From assembly GCA_902586905.1 (NCBI GenBank), contig CACIJH010000008.1, positions 1 through 63,136 on the forward strand: a stretch of DNA of 63,136 nucleotides, in the 5' to 3' direction. Below are positions 26,990 through 36,425 of the stretch, piece by piece (positions within the stretch are counted from its first letter, which is position 1; every line of letters starts with the position of its first letter). The translations under genes and the position numbers were made by a program. Source of the stretch: an uncultured Bacteroidota bacterium (GTDB lineage Bacteria > Bacteroidota > Bacteroidia > Flavobacteriales > Flavobacteriaceae). The notes under the pieces are model-generated. The model was not told the origin of the DNA and did not search any database. It was given only the letters and a program-made list of their open reading frames with translations.

Positions 26990-28375
26990 ATGTCCTCGCA
27001 TTACGAAGCACCAATACGAAAACCACTCGTCACCGGTAATAAATCATACCACGATGTGACTGTTGATATCGTTGCTCCTGTTGAGGGCAAAGCCAACAAG
27101 CAATGGTGGATTGTTTTTAGCATTGCATTGGTTGCCTTTTTATGGGGGATTGGTTGTATTATTTACACTATATCAACTGGTATCGGTGTTTGGGGGCTGA
27201 ATAAAACTGTTGGATGGGCATGGGACATCACCAATTTTGTATGGTGGGTTGGAATTGGACACGCAGGAACCTTAATTTCTGCTGTACTATTATTGTTCCG
27301 ACAAAAATGGCGTATGGCCATCAACCGATCTGCTGAAGCGATGACCATATTCTCTGTTATCCAAGCAGGATTGTTCCCCATCATTCACATGGGTCGTCCA
27401 TGGTTGGCGTACTGGGTTTTACCCATCCCAAACCAATTTGGGTCACTATGGGTCAACTTTAATTCTCCTCTACTTTGGGATGTATTTGCGATTTCGACCT
27501 ATCTGTCTGTATCACTTGTATTCTGGTGGACAGGTTTACTGCCTGACTTTGCGATGATTCGCGATCGTGCAGTCAAGCCATTTCAAAAGAAAATTTATGG
27601 TCTATTGAGCTTTGGTTGGAGTGGTCGTGCAAAAGACTGGCAACGCTTTGAAGAGGTTTCTTTAGTATTGGCAGGATTGGCAACTCCACTGGTTCTATCC
27701 GTACATACCATCGTATCATTTGACTTTGCTACTTCTGTGATTCCTGGTTGGCACACAACCATTTTCCCACCCTATTTTGTGGCTGGTGCAATCTTCTCAG
27801 GTTTTGCCATGGTGCAAACGCTGTTGATTATTATGCGTAAAGTCATCAACCTTGAAAACTATATTACCATCCAGCATATCGAACTGATGAACATCGTAAT
27901 CATGATTACAGGTTCAATTGTTGGGGTGGCGTATATCACAGAGCTGTTTATTGCTTGGTACTCGGGGGTTGAATATGAACAATATGCATTCCTCAATCGT
28001 GCAACTGGACCTTATTGGTGGGCCTATTGGGCGATGATGACTTGTAATGTATTCTCTCCACAGTTTATGTGGTTTAAAAAATTAAGAACAAGTATTATGT
28101 TCTCCTTTATTATATCCATAGTCGTAAATGTAGGGATGTGGTTCGAGCGCTTTGTGATCATTGTAACCTCACTGCACAGAGACTATCTTCCATCTTCTTG
28201 GACAATGTTCTCGCCAACCTTTGTTGACATTGGAATTTTTATAGGAACAATAGGCTTCTTCTTTGTCTTGTTTTTGCTCTACGCACGCACTTTCCCAGTC
28301 ATTGCGCAAGCAGAAGTCAAATCGATTTTGAAGTCCTCGGGTGATAAATACAAAAAAACAACAAGCGATGAGTAG
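26990..28375 (+). CDS. actC: Alternative complex III subunit ActC, NrfD-like quinol-binding membrane subunit
   Basis: A 461-residue polytopic protein with about ten membrane helices, of the NrfD/PsrC family. This is the main quinol-oxidising membrane subunit and lies under the ActB Fe-S domain. Family features include WAWDITNFVWWVGIGHAGT near residues 75-95, PIIHMGRPW and HTIVSFDFATSVIPGWH. The acidic and histidine residues in these helices are the likely quinol and proton sites. Its stop overlaps the start of actD by 8 bases. Confidence 0.95.
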   Translation: MSSHYEAPIRKPLVTGNKSYHDVTVDIVAPVEGKANKQWWIVFSIALVAFLWGIGCIIYTISTGIGVWGLNKTVGWAWDITNFVWWVGIGHAGTLISAVLLLFRQKWRMAINRSAEAMTIFSVIQAGLFPIIHMGRPWLAYWVLPIPNQFGSLWVNFNSPLLWDVFAISTYLSVSLVFWWTGLLPDFAMIRDRAVKPFQKKIYGLLSFGWSGRAKDWQRFEEVSLVLAGLATPLVLSVHTIVSFDFATSVIPGWHTTIFPPYFVAGAIFSGFAMVQTLLIIMRKVINLENYITIQHIELMNIVIMITGSIVGVAYITELFIAWYSGVEYEQYAFLNRATGPYWWAYWAMMTCNVFSPQFMWFKKLRTSIMFSFIISIVVNVGMWFERFVIIVTSLHRDYLPSSWTMFSPTFVDIGIFIGTIGFFFVLFLLYARTFPVIAQAEVKSILKSSGDKYKKTTSDE

Positions 28376-28901
28376 TAAAGTAATTCACGCCATTTATGAT
28401 GACGATGATGTGTTGTTGCACGCTGTCAAAGACGTCAAAGCAGCAAATCATCACATAGAGGAGGTCTTTACGCCATTTCCTGTCCACGGGCTTGATAAGG
28501 CGATGGGTCTTGCACCCACGCGCATTGCGATTGCTTCTTTTATGTTTGGTTGCTTGGGCTTGTCGGTTGCCATTTGGCTCACAAACTATATTATGATTGA
28601 AGACTGGCCACAAAACATCGGTGGTAAACCCAGCTTCTCATATCTCGAAAATGTCCCAGCCTTTGTTCCTGTTTTATTTGAGATGACGATCTTCTTTGCA
28701 GCTCACTTGATGGTGATCACTTTCTATTTGCGCAGTCGATTATGGCCTTTCAAAAAAGCAGAAAACCCAATGCCTTCTACAACTGACGATAAGTTTTTGA
28801 TGGAGGTTGCTGTTGGCGACAACGAAAAGAAACTCGTTTCCTTGTTGAAAAAGACAGGAGCGATCGAAGTAAAAGTACAAGAAAAAAAGGGGGAATCATG
28901 A
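28368..28901 (+). CDS. actD: Alternative complex III subunit ActD (DUF3341)
   Basis: A 177-residue membrane protein with two hydrophobic helices (about 55-80 and 98-120) and the DUF3341 pattern: YDDDDVLLHAVKDVK near the start, EEVFTPFPVHGLDKAMG, and YLENVPAFVPVLFEMTI. It is a structural subunit that holds ActC and ActF together. Nine codons lie upstream in frame, but the ATG at 28368 begins MSSKVIHAIYDD and overlaps actC slightly. The stop overlaps the actE start as ATGA. Confidence 0.93.
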   Translation: MSSKVIHAIYDDDDVLLHAVKDVKAANHHIEEVFTPFPVHGLDKAMGLAPTRIAIASFMFGCLGLSVAIWLTNYIMIEDWPQNIGGKPSFSYLENVPAFVPVLFEMTIFFAAHLMVITFYLRSRLWPFKKAENPMPSTTDDKFLMEVAVGDNEKKLVSLLKKTGAIEVKVQEKKGES

Positions 28902-29446
28902 AAAGAAATCTAGACCTTATGATCTGTGGATTGGCACTATTGAGTGTCGTATCATGCTTTGACCCATCCCAACCCAACTATCAGTATTTCCCTGATATGT
29001 ATGAGTCTGTTGGCTATGACACCTATGCCGAAGCGCCCTTTTTTAATGGCACTGCAGCACAGTTGCCTGTAGATGGATCGATTCCAAGAGGTTGGCAACC
29101 CTATGACTATCCAAACACAAATGAGGGTTATGAGCTGGCAAAAGCCGAACTCACCTCACCCATCGAAAAAACAGATGAACATCGTGCCGAAGGAAAAGAA
29201 CTCTATGCAATTTATTGCGCAGTATGTCATGGTTCCAAAGGCGATGGACAAGGGATTTTGATGAAGCGTGAAAAGTTTTTAGGAATCCCAAGCTATGCTG
29301 ATCGTGAGATCACAGAAGGCAGTGTGTATCATGTGTTGATGCATGGCAAAAATGCGATGGGATCACACGCGAGTTTAATCGATGCAGAAGAACGTTGGCA
29401 GATTACCCAACACGTCATGCATCTAAGAGCGCAATTAACAAAGTAA
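28898..29446 (+). CDS. actE: Alternative complex III subunit ActE, lipoprotein monoheme cytochrome c
   Basis: A 182-residue periplasmic cytochrome. It has a lipoprotein signal (LLSVVSC, lipid cysteine at about residue 20) and one heme site, CAVCHGSKGDGQG, near residue 107. The distal methionine is probably in MHGKNAMGSHAS. It takes electrons from ActA and passes them toward the oxidase. It overlaps actD by 4 bases (ATGA), which suggests translational coupling. Confidence 0.94.
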   Translation: MKRNLDLMICGLALLSVVSCFDPSQPNYQYFPDMYESVGYDTYAEAPFFNGTAAQLPVDGSIPRGWQPYDYPNTNEGYELAKAELTSPIEKTDEHRAEGKELYAIYCAVCHGSKGDGQGILMKREKFLGIPSYADREITEGSVYHVLMHGKNAMGSHASLIDAEERWQITQHVMHLRAQLTK

Positions 29447-29448
29447 GA

Positions 29449-30876
29449 ATGATGTATAGCTTTTCTAAAAATCTAAAAATTTTCTCTCTCAGCCTGATGG
29501 TTGTGGGTGCAGTGGCTTTGGGAATTGGATTTCTCTCTGCCCCAACCACCGTAGAGGAAGCCAAAGCAATGGTAGCAGATGCCCACGGACATGGTGGACA
29601 TGGCGGACATGGTGATCACGACACCCATGCCGATGACCATGCTGGGACGCACAAAGACGAAGCTCATCACTCGGATCATCATGACGACCATGCCGATGAC
29701 CATCACGATAAGAACAAAGAGGCTTATGCTCATAGCGATAGCCACGATGCTCATGGTGGAGGACATGGCGATAGCCACGACAAACATCTCTTGCATCAGC
29801 TGCAGAATCGCCCATGGGCTGCCACCTATGTAGCTGCGCTATTTTTTATGATGATTGCTCTTGGCGCACTAGCGTTTTATGCGATTCAACGAGCAGCGCA
29901 AGCAGGTTGGTCGATCCTTCTGTTTCGCGTAATGGAAGGGATTACTGCATATCTTCTCCCAGGCTCAATCATCGTATTTGTACTTCTTGTTCTTTCAGGT
30001 CTTCACCTCAACCACCTATTTGTTTGGATGGATGCTGAGGTTGTTGCACATGACGAAATTATTCAAAACAAACAAAGCTATCTCAATGTGCCTTTTTTCC
30101 TCGCACGTGCCTTGTTCTACATTGTCGGGTGGAACCTTTATCGTTTCTATTCTAGAAAATTTTCAATGGCGCAAGACAATGATAATGGGATTGGCTATCA
30201 CAAAAAGAATTTTAGACTTGCGGCAGGCTTCTTGGTATTTTACATCGTCACAGAGTCAATGATGTCGTGGGATTGGATCATGTCTGTCGATCCACACTGG
30301 TTTAGTACCTTGTTTGGATGGTATGTATTTGCGAGCATGATCGTAACTGCAGTAACTGTTATCGCTATGGTTACAATTTATCTCAAATCCAAAGGCTTAT
30401 TAGAAGAAGTCAATGACAGTCATATTCACGATCTTGGAAAATTTATGTTTGGATTTAGTGTGTTTTGGACCTACCTGTGGTTTTCACAATTCATGTTGAT
30501 TTGGTATTCGAATATCCCTGAAGAAGTGACTTATTTTATCACTCGAATCGAGGATTACAACCTCTTGTTTTTTGGAATGGTGGTGATGAATTTTGTTCTT
30601 CCACTTCTGATTTTAATGAACAGCGATTACAAACGAAACAATTGGTTTATTATCATGACTGGAATCATTATTGTACTTGGACACTACCTTGATTTTTACA
30701 ATATGATTATGCCAGCAACCGTTGGAGATCAATGGTCATTTGGACTTTCAGAGCTGGGCAGTGCCTCACTATTTGCAGGACTGTTTCTCTATGTGGTTTT
30801 CTCGGCTTTGGCCAAGGCACCACTCAAGCCCAAAGGGGATCCATTGGTAAAAGAAAGTGAACATTTTGTCTATTAA
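29449..30876 (+). CDS. actF: Alternative complex III subunit ActF with His-rich periplasmic loop
   Basis: A 475-residue polytopic membrane subunit related to ActC (second quinone-binding-like subunit), with about ten helices. Between helix 1 (residues 10-30) and helix 2 (about 122-142) lies an unusual loop, residues 46-116, made mostly of His, Asp and Gly with 22 histidines. Such a stretch could bind Cu, Zn or Ni. The rest is typical: ESMMSWDWIMSVDPHWFSTL and WFSQFMLIWYSNIPEE. The open frame reaches back into actE; the paired ATGs at 29449 and 29452, just after the actE stop, are the natural starts. Confidence 0.93.
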   Translation: MMYSFSKNLKIFSLSLMVVGAVALGIGFLSAPTTVEEAKAMVADAHGHGGHGGHGDHDTHADDHAGTHKDEAHHSDHHDDHADDHHDKNKEAYAHSDSHDAHGGGHGDSHDKHLLHQLQNRPWAATYVAALFFMMIALGALAFYAIQRAAQAGWSILLFRVMEGITAYLLPGSIIVFVLLVLSGLHLNHLFVWMDAEVVAHDEIIQNKQSYLNVPFFLARALFYIVGWNLYRFYSRKFSMAQDNDNGIGYHKKNFRLAAGFLVFYIVTESMMSWDWIMSVDPHWFSTLFGWYVFASMIVTAVTVIAMVTIYLKSKGLLEEVNDSHIHDLGKFMFGFSVFWTYLWFSQFMLIWYSNIPEEVTYFITRIEDYNLLFFGMVVMNFVLPLLILMNSDYKRNNWFIIMTGIIIVLGHYLDFYNMIMPATVGDQWSFGLSELGSASLFAGLFLYVVFSALAKAPLKPKGDPLVKESEHFVY

Positions 30877-30897
30877 TTTGTGTGAAGGAATAACGAT

Positions 30898-31968
30898 ATG
30901 ACGACATTGTTAATGATTACGATTTTGGTTTTGGTAAGTATTGCTGTTTGGCAGATTACTAAAATCTTCCAAGTGGCACAGTTCAACAGTAAAGTGGATG
31001 ACAGCCAAGTTGCCAACGAAAAAGACAACGATTGGAATGGTAAACTGATGTTCGCTTTTTTGGTGTTCATCTACTTGATTACCATCTATTCGTTTTGGGA
31101 ATGGGGAGATGTACTTCTTCCCGAAGCTGCATCTGAACATGGAGTCGATTACGACCGCCTGATGTGGATTTCAATGGCTTTGATCTTTTTTGTTCAGATT
31201 GTCACACAAGCACTACTCCACTATTTTTCTTACAAATACAGAGGCAGAAAAGGCTTGAAAGCACTATTTTACGCAGACAATGATCGTTTGGAGTTTATTT
31301 GGACAATCATCCCTGTTATCGTTTTGGCAGGACTCATACTTTATGGTCTATATGCTTGGTCAAACATCATGAACTTTGAGGAGGATGAAAACGCTTTAGT
31401 CGTGGAATTGTATGCACAGCAATTCAATTGGAAAGCCCGCTATGCAGGTGCCGACAATGTACTTGGGGATGCCAATGTTCGTTTTTTACAAGATTACGAT
31501 GGTCTTAATCTTGTTGGGATCGACTCTTCAGATCCAAATGGTTTAGACGATGTGGTTGTGCAAGAGCTACACTTGCCAGTTGGGCGAAAAGTGATTTTTA
31601 AAATGCGATCGCAAGATGTTCTTCATTCAGCATACATGCCACACTTCCGAGCACAGATGAACTGTGTTCCTGGAATGATCACTGAATTTGCTTTTACGCC
31701 AACGATCACCACTGAGGAAATGAGACAAAACCCTGACATGGTAGCCAAGGTTCAAAAAATTAACAAAATTCGGTATGACAACAGTCAAGAGTTGATCGCC
31801 AATGGCGAAGAAGCCCTTGATCCATATCAATTTGATTATTTATTACTTTGCAACAAAATTTGTGGTGCATCACACTACAACATGCAAATGAAAATTATTG
31901 TAGAAGAAGAAAAAGATTTTAATTCATGGATGGCACAGCAAACAACCTTTGCTGAAGTCATTCAATAA
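30898..31968 (+). CDS. coxB: Cytochrome c oxidase subunit II
   Basis: Holds the CuA centre that accepts electrons from cytochrome c or ActE. The 356-residue protein has an N-terminal helix (1-25), helices near 50-70, 85-105 and 130-155, and a cupredoxin domain. The CuA ligands are H in VLHSAYMPHFRAQMN and the set CNKICGASHYNMQ (two Cys, His, Met). It has more N-terminal hydrophobic segments than the usual two. Residues 236-260 or so insert a charged helix (QKINKIRYDNSQEL) just before the final strand. It begins 21 bases after actF, and no heme-c domain is fused at its C-terminus. Confidence 0.94.
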   Translation: MTTLLMITILVLVSIAVWQITKIFQVAQFNSKVDDSQVANEKDNDWNGKLMFAFLVFIYLITIYSFWEWGDVLLPEAASEHGVDYDRLMWISMALIFFVQIVTQALLHYFSYKYRGRKGLKALFYADNDRLEFIWTIIPVIVLAGLILYGLYAWSNIMNFEEDENALVVELYAQQFNWKARYAGADNVLGDANVRFLQDYDGLNLVGIDSSDPNGLDDVVVQELHLPVGRKVIFKMRSQDVLHSAYMPHFRAQMNCVPGMITEFAFTPTITTEEMRQNPDMVAKVQKINKIRYDNSQELIANGEEALDPYQFDYLLLCNKICGASHYNMQMKIIVEEEKDFNSWMAQQTTFAEVIQ

Positions 31969-31979
31969 AAAGAATCACT

Positions 31980-33743
31980 ATGGGAGCAGACGCACATCAT
32001 CACAAAGAAACATTTATCACAAAATATATCTTTAGCCAAGATCATAAAATGATCTCCAAACAGTACCTCATCACTGGTCTGATTATGGGTATTGTTGGGA
32101 TTGCTATGTCGTTATTGTTCCGTTTGCAATTGGCATGGCCAGAACAACCCTTTGGTATTTTTGAATCGACCCTCGGAAAGTGGGCACCTGATGGGGTGAT
32201 GGATCCCAATGTATATCTCGCATTGGTCACCATTCATGGTACGATTATGGTCTTTTTCGTTCTCACAGCAGGTCTGAGTGGAACCTTTAGTAACCTTCTT
32301 ATTCCCTTGCAAATCGGTGCTCGCGATATGGCTTCTGGGTTTTTGAATATGGTTTCTTATTGGTTGTTTTTCCTGTCGAGTGTTGTCATGCTTGCCTCGC
32401 TATTTGTTGAAGCAGGACCAGCAGCAGCAGGATGGACGATTTACCCACCACTCAGCGCATTGCCACAAGCACAACCTGGCTCTGGACTTGGGATGACCCT
32501 TTGGTTGGTGTCGATGGCGATTTTTATTGCCTCTTCATTACTTGGCTCCCTAAACTATATCGTAACAGTGATCAATTTGAGAACCAAAGGAATGAGCATG
32601 ACTCGTTTGCCTCTCACCATTTGGGCATTTTTTGTAACTGCAATTATCGGTGTGGTTTCATTCCCAGTATTGCTTTCAGCTGCTTTACTTCTTATTATGG
32701 ATCGCAGTTTTGGAACCTCTTTTTTCCTGTCCGATATTTTTATACAAGGTGAGGTGCTGCACTATCAAGGGGGGTCTCCAGTATTGTTTGAACACCTCTT
32801 CTGGTTTCTAGGACACCCAGAAGTGTATATCGTTTTATTACCAGCACTCGGAATTACCTCTGAAGTACTAGCAACCAACGCTCGTAAACCCATTTTTGGA
32901 TATCGTGCAATGGTCGCATCGATTTTAGCCATTGCCTTTCTCTCCACAATCGTTTGGGGGCACCATATGTTTATCTCAGGAATGAATCCTTTTTTAGGAT
33001 CTGTATTTACGTTTACAACCTTACTCATTGCAATCCCATCAGCAGTAAAGGCTTTTAATTACATCACAACCCTTTGGAAAGGAAATCTGCAACTCAACCC
33101 TGCAATGCTGTTTTCTATTGGGCTTGTTTCTACCTTTATTACAGGTGGTTTGACAGGTATAATCCTGGGAGACAGTACGCTTGATATCAACGTACATGAT
33201 ACCTATTTTGTGGTTGCCCACTTCCACCTTGTGATGGGAATATCAGCGCTCTACGGACTTTTTGCTGGGGTTTATCACTGGTTTCCAAAAATGTTTGGAC
33301 GAATGCTCAATAAACGACTTGGATATATTCACTTCTGGATAACAGCAGTTTGTGCCTATGGCGTTTTCTTCCCCATGCACTTTATTGGTATGGCGGGACT
33401 ACCAAGAAGATATTATACCAACACTGCCTTCCCATATTTTGATGACTTGGCAGACATCAACGTTGTAATCACCATTTTTGCTCTCATTGCTGGTGCTGCG
33501 CAAATTGTTTTCCTATACAACTTTATACAAAGTATGTTCTATGGAAAGCCAACAGTTCAAAACCCTTGGAAATCCAATACCCTAGAGTGGACAGCACCCA
33601 TCAAACATTTCCATGGCAATTGGGAAGGAGATATTCCAGAAGTACATCGTTGGGCTTATGACTACTCCAAGCCAGGACACAAAGAAGATTATGTGCCACA
33701 ACATATTCCCTTGAAAAAAGGAGAAAAAGAGTTGCAACACTAG
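31980..33743 (+). CDS. coxA: Cytochrome c oxidase subunit I
   Basis: Catalytic subunit with low-spin heme, the heme-CuB oxygen site and proton channels; 587 residues, about 12 helices. The CuB/active-site motif WFLGHPEVYIVLLPALG is present, with the Glu of A1-type oxidases. WGHHMFISGMNP gives the two further CuB histidines. HDTYFVVAHFHLVMG gives the heme histidines. Last gene of the actABCDEF-coxBA operon, followed by a terminator. Subunits III and IV and the heme O synthase are encoded 12 kb away. Confidence 0.97.
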   Translation: MGADAHHHKETFITKYIFSQDHKMISKQYLITGLIMGIVGIAMSLLFRLQLAWPEQPFGIFESTLGKWAPDGVMDPNVYLALVTIHGTIMVFFVLTAGLSGTFSNLLIPLQIGARDMASGFLNMVSYWLFFLSSVVMLASLFVEAGPAAAGWTIYPPLSALPQAQPGSGLGMTLWLVSMAIFIASSLLGSLNYIVTVINLRTKGMSMTRLPLTIWAFFVTAIIGVVSFPVLLSAALLLIMDRSFGTSFFLSDIFIQGEVLHYQGGSPVLFEHLFWFLGHPEVYIVLLPALGITSEVLATNARKPIFGYRAMVASILAIAFLSTIVWGHHMFISGMNPFLGSVFTFTTLLIAIPSAVKAFNYITTLWKGNLQLNPAMLFSIGLVSTFITGGLTGIILGDSTLDINVHDTYFVVAHFHLVMGISALYGLFAGVYHWFPKMFGRMLNKRLGYIHFWITAVCAYGVFFPMHFIGMAGLPRRYYTNTAFPYFDDLADINVVITIFALIAGAAQIVFLYNFIQSMFYGKPTVQNPWKSNTLEWTAPIKHFHGNWEGDIPEVHRWAYDYSKPGHKEDYVPQHIPLKKGEKELQH

Positions 33744-33773
33744 CGACAAGTCACTGACAGAATCAAATGAAAG

Positions 33774-33801
33774 AAACCCTCTAAACAGAAGGTTTTTTTA
33801 T
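33774..33801 (+). terminator. Terminator of the ACIII-cox operon
   Basis: AAACCCTCT/AGAAGGTTT, a 9-pair stem with one C-A mismatch and loop AAAC, runs into TTTTTTT. It lies 30 bases after the coxA stop. Confidence 0.8.
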
Positions 33802-33825
33802 ACTTCATTGGCGTTTATTTTTGGT

Positions 33826-33833
33826 TATCTTTG
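33826..33833 (+). promoter_or_regulatory. -7 promoter element adjacent to the ruvB start
   Basis: TATCTTTG matches TAnnTTTG and ends five bases before the ruvB ATG at 33839. The predicted transcription start coincides with the start codon, so the mRNA should be leaderless. A TTG at 33808-33810 is too close (15 bases) to be a standard -33. Confidence 0.6.
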
Positions 33834-33838
33834 AAAAA

Positions 33839-34861
33839 ATGAACGAGCATTTAGATCCAAACGGAGAGCATTTCACACCTGAAGAACAGGACATCGATCG
33901 TGCATTGCGACCACTGCGCTTTGATGACTTTATGGGACAACCTCAAGTTCTCGACAATTTGCAAGTCTTTGTTCAGGCCGCCAACCAACGTGAGGATGCG
34001 CTAGACCACACCCTTTTACATGGCCCTCCTGGTCTTGGAAAAACAACCCTTGCTCATATTTTGGCAAACGAATTACAAGTGGGGGTAAAGGTAACCTCAG
34101 GGCCAGTACTCGACAAACCAGGTGACTTGGCAGGATTGCTAACCAACCTCGAACCCAGAGATGTATTGTTCATTGATGAAATCCATCGTTTGAGCCCAAT
34201 CGTAGAAGAATACCTCTACTCAGCCATGGAAGATTATAAAATCGACATCATGATTGAGTCAGGACCCAATGCTCGAACAGTCGAAATCAACCTCAATCCT
34301 TTTACTCTCATTGGTGCAACCACCCGATCTGGACTACTAACAGCACCTATGCGTGCTCGTTTCGGAATCAATAGTCGACTCAACTATTACAGCACCGAAA
34401 TTTTGTCAACTATTGTGGAGAGGAGTGCAGACATATTGAACATCGCAATCAGTAACGAAGCTGCTATCGAAATTGCTGGCCGAAGTCGTGGCACCCCCAG
34501 AATTGCAAATGCTTTGTTGAGGCGAATTCGTGATTTTGCTCAAATCAAGGGTGATGGAAGTATAGATATGAAAATAGCCAAATATGGTCTTGAAGCACTT
34601 CATGTCGATGCTCATGGTTTGGATGAGATGGACAATAAAATTTTAAGCACCATGATGGACAAGTTTAAAGGGGGTCCAGTAGGCATCAACACCCTGGCTA
34701 CTGCAGTATCTGAAAGTGCAGAAACCCTTGAAGAAGTATATGAACCCTTCCTCATTCAAGAGGGGTTTATTGTGCGTACGCCTCGCGGACGTGAAGTTAC
34801 AGATCTTGCCTATCGTCATTTGGGTCGTACCAAATCGAATCGACAAGGAGATTTGTTTTGA
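33839..34861 (+). CDS. ruvB: Holliday junction branch migration helicase RuvB
   Basis: AAA+ motor that drives branch migration with RuvA. The 340-residue length is normal. It shows [13 protein letters not shown], Walker [13 protein letters not shown], Walker [10 protein letters not shown], sensor 1 [18 protein letters not shown] with the arginine finger region, and a C-terminal winged helix ending YRHLGR. The frame starts six codons earlier at a GTG, but that region is the promoter; the ATG at 33839 begins [13 protein letters not shown]. queG overlaps its stop. Confidence 0.97.
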   Translation: MNEHLDPNGEHFTPEEQDIDRALRPLRFDDFMGQPQVLDNLQVFVQAANQREDALDHTLLHGPPGLGKTTLAHILANELQVGVKVTSGPVLDKPGDLAGLLTNLEPRDVLFIDEIHRLSPIVEEYLYSAMEDYKIDIMIESGPNARTVEINLNPFTLIGATTRSGLLTAPMRARFGINSRLNYYSTEILSTIVERSADILNIAISNEAAIEIAGRSRGTPRIANALLRRIRDFAQIKGDGSIDMKIAKYGLEALHVDAHGLDEMDNKILSTMMDKFKGGPVGINTLATAVSESAETLEEVYEPFLIQEGFIVRTPRGREVTDLAYRHLGRTKSNRQGDLF

Positions 34862-35781
34862 ATCTCGCAGCCCAACATAGTCAACTCATTAAACAGCATG
34901 CAAAACGACTTGGATTTTTATCATGCGGAATCTCTCATGCAGGATTTTTAGAAGAAGAAGCACCTCGTTTGGAGCAGTGGCTACAGCAAGGTCATCATGG
35001 AAGTATGACCTATATGGAACGAAACTTCGACAAGCGATTAGATCCAACAAAACTGGTGCCAGGGGCAAAAAGTGTGGTGTCGTTGCTGTACAACTACTAC
35101 CCAAAAAACACACAATCAGACCCCACAGCACCCAAGATATCTAAATATGCTTATGGAAAGGACTATCATGTTGTAATCAAAGACAAACTGTTTGAACTCA
35201 TGCAAGTACTGCAGCAAGAAATCGGAGAGATACATGGACGTGTTTTTGTCGATTCTGCGCCTGTGCTGGATAAGGCGTGGGCAGCCAAAGCTGGCTTGGG
35301 ATGGATTGGTAAGCACTCCAATTTGATATCGAAACAAACAGGCTCATTTTTCTTTATTGCAGAGTTGATCATCGATATACCACTAGAACAAGACACAGCT
35401 GTAACCGATCATTGTGGCTCCTGCACTGCATGTATAGATGCTTGTCCAACAGATGCTATCATAGCACCTTATCAAGTGGATGGGAGCAAATGTATCTCCT
35501 ACTTCACGATTGAACTCAAAGATGCGATTCCACAGGAGGTCAAGGGGCAGTTTGACAACTGGGCTTTTGGGTGTGATGTATGTCAGGATGTTTGCCCATG
35601 GAATCGGTTTTCGACACCTCACAACGAACCTCAGTTTGAACCCTCATCCGAACTATTGCAGATGAGCAGTGATGATTGGCATGAAATCACCGAGGTAGTT
35701 TTTGATCGTTTGTTTGCAGAAAGTGCTGTTCAAAGAACTCAATTTTCAGGTCTGAAACGCAACCTCGAATTTTTGAAATAA
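34858..35781 (+). CDS. queG: Epoxyqueuosine reductase QueG
   Basis: Cobalamin and Fe-S enzyme that makes the last step of queuosine in tRNA. The 307-residue protein has the DUF1730 N-terminal domain ([25 protein letters not shown]-type YNYYPK) and two 4Fe-4S motifs, [16 protein letters not shown] and [11 protein letters not shown]. It lacks the longer C-terminal HEAT-like extension of some QueG. The only reasonable start is a TTG (34858-34860) overlapping the ruvB stop TGA, so translation is probably coupled to ruvB. Confidence 0.92.
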   Translation: MNLAAQHSQLIKQHAKRLGFLSCGISHAGFLEEEAPRLEQWLQQGHHGSMTYMERNFDKRLDPTKLVPGAKSVVSLLYNYYPKNTQSDPTAPKISKYAYGKDYHVVIKDKLFELMQVLQQEIGEIHGRVFVDSAPVLDKAWAAKAGLGWIGKHSNLISKQTGSFFFIAELIIDIPLEQDTAVTDHCGSCTACIDACPTDAIIAPYQVDGSKCISYFTIELKDAIPQEVKGQFDNWAFGCDVCQDVCPWNRFSTPHNEPQFEPSSELLQMSSDDWHEITEVVFDRLFAESAVQRTQFSGLKRNLEFLK

Positions 35782-35795
35782 GTCTATGCTATTTC

Positions 35796-35809
35796 ATCAT
35801 TATAATGAT
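35796..35809. promoter_or_regulatory. 14-bp palindrome before ruvA
   Basis: ATCATTATAATGAT is perfectly self-complementary. It ends 11 bases before the TATTTTTG element of ruvA, inside the -33 region, so a protein bound here would affect RNA polymerase. Candidate operator; AT-rich, so chance is possible. Confidence 0.35.
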
Positions 35810-35820
35810 AAAATAATCGT

Positions 35821-35828
35821 TATTTTTG
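35821..35828 (+). promoter_or_regulatory. -7 promoter element of ruvA-sprA
   Basis: TATTTTTG matches TAnnTTTG and ends 10 bases before the ruvA ATG at 35839. AGAGGAAA lies between them and is one of the few purine-rich, Shine-Dalgarno-like stretches in the window. Confidence 0.55.
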
Positions 35829-35838
35829 AGAGGAAACT

Positions 35839-36420
35839 ATGATTACACAACTTCGGGGTCGTCTTGTTGAAAAATCTCCTACATTAGTGGTTATTGATTG
35901 TCAGGGGGTTGGTTATTTGGTCAACATATCCTTGTTTACCTATGGACAGTTGAAAGACGATGAAAACATTCAGCTATACACCCATTTGCAGGTGCGAGAA
36001 GATGCACATACACTCTATGGATTTAGCACAGATTTGGAGCGCCAACTGTTTCGATTGCTCATTGGAATTTCGGGGATTGGCGCCAATACTGCTCGTACCA
36101 TGTTGTCCTCTCTGAGTCCGAGTGAAATTGGTCAGGCCATACAGAATGATCAGGTAAACCTTATACAATCTGTCAAAGGGATTGGTGCCAAAACCGCTCA
36201 ACGTGTTGTCATTGAACTTCGCGACAAAGTACAATCTGTCATCGCAGATGCAGGAATTCCTGCAGTTTCAAGCAATACGAACAGAGAAGAGGCGTTATCT
36301 GCTTTGGTAGTCTTAGGTTACCAAACCAAATCATGTGTGAAAATTCTCGACGAACTTCTATCAATGGATGCTGAAATGAGTGTTGAGCGCCTGATTCGTA
36401 ATGCGTTGAATAAATTATAG
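35839..36420 (+). CDS. ruvA: Holliday junction DNA helicase subunit RuvA
   Basis: Tetrameric junction-binding partner of RuvB. The 193-residue protein has the OB domain (ITQLRGRLVEKSPTLVVIDC), paired helix-hairpin-helix motifs (LLIGISGIGANTARTML and IQSVKGIGAKTAQRVV) and the C-terminal RuvB-binding helices (EALSALVVLGYQ). It is split from ruvB by queG and a new promoter. sprA begins 5 bases after its stop, so the DNA-repair and secretion genes share a transcript. Confidence 0.96.
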   Translation: MITQLRGRLVEKSPTLVVIDCQGVGYLVNISLFTYGQLKDDENIQLYTHLQVREDAHTLYGFSTDLERQLFRLLIGISGIGANTARTMLSSLSPSEIGQAIQNDQVNLIQSVKGIGAKTAQRVVIELRDKVQSVIADAGIPAVSSNTNREEALSALVVLGYQTKSCVKILDELLSMDAEMSVERLIRNALNKL

Positions 36421-36425
36421 TTTGT

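Noticed and set aside
29473-29833. Open frames on both strands across the His-rich part of actF
   Set aside because: They are shadows of the repetitive GAC/CAT codons; the products are Met/Thr- or His/Arg-rich with no structure, and actF is intact in its own frame.
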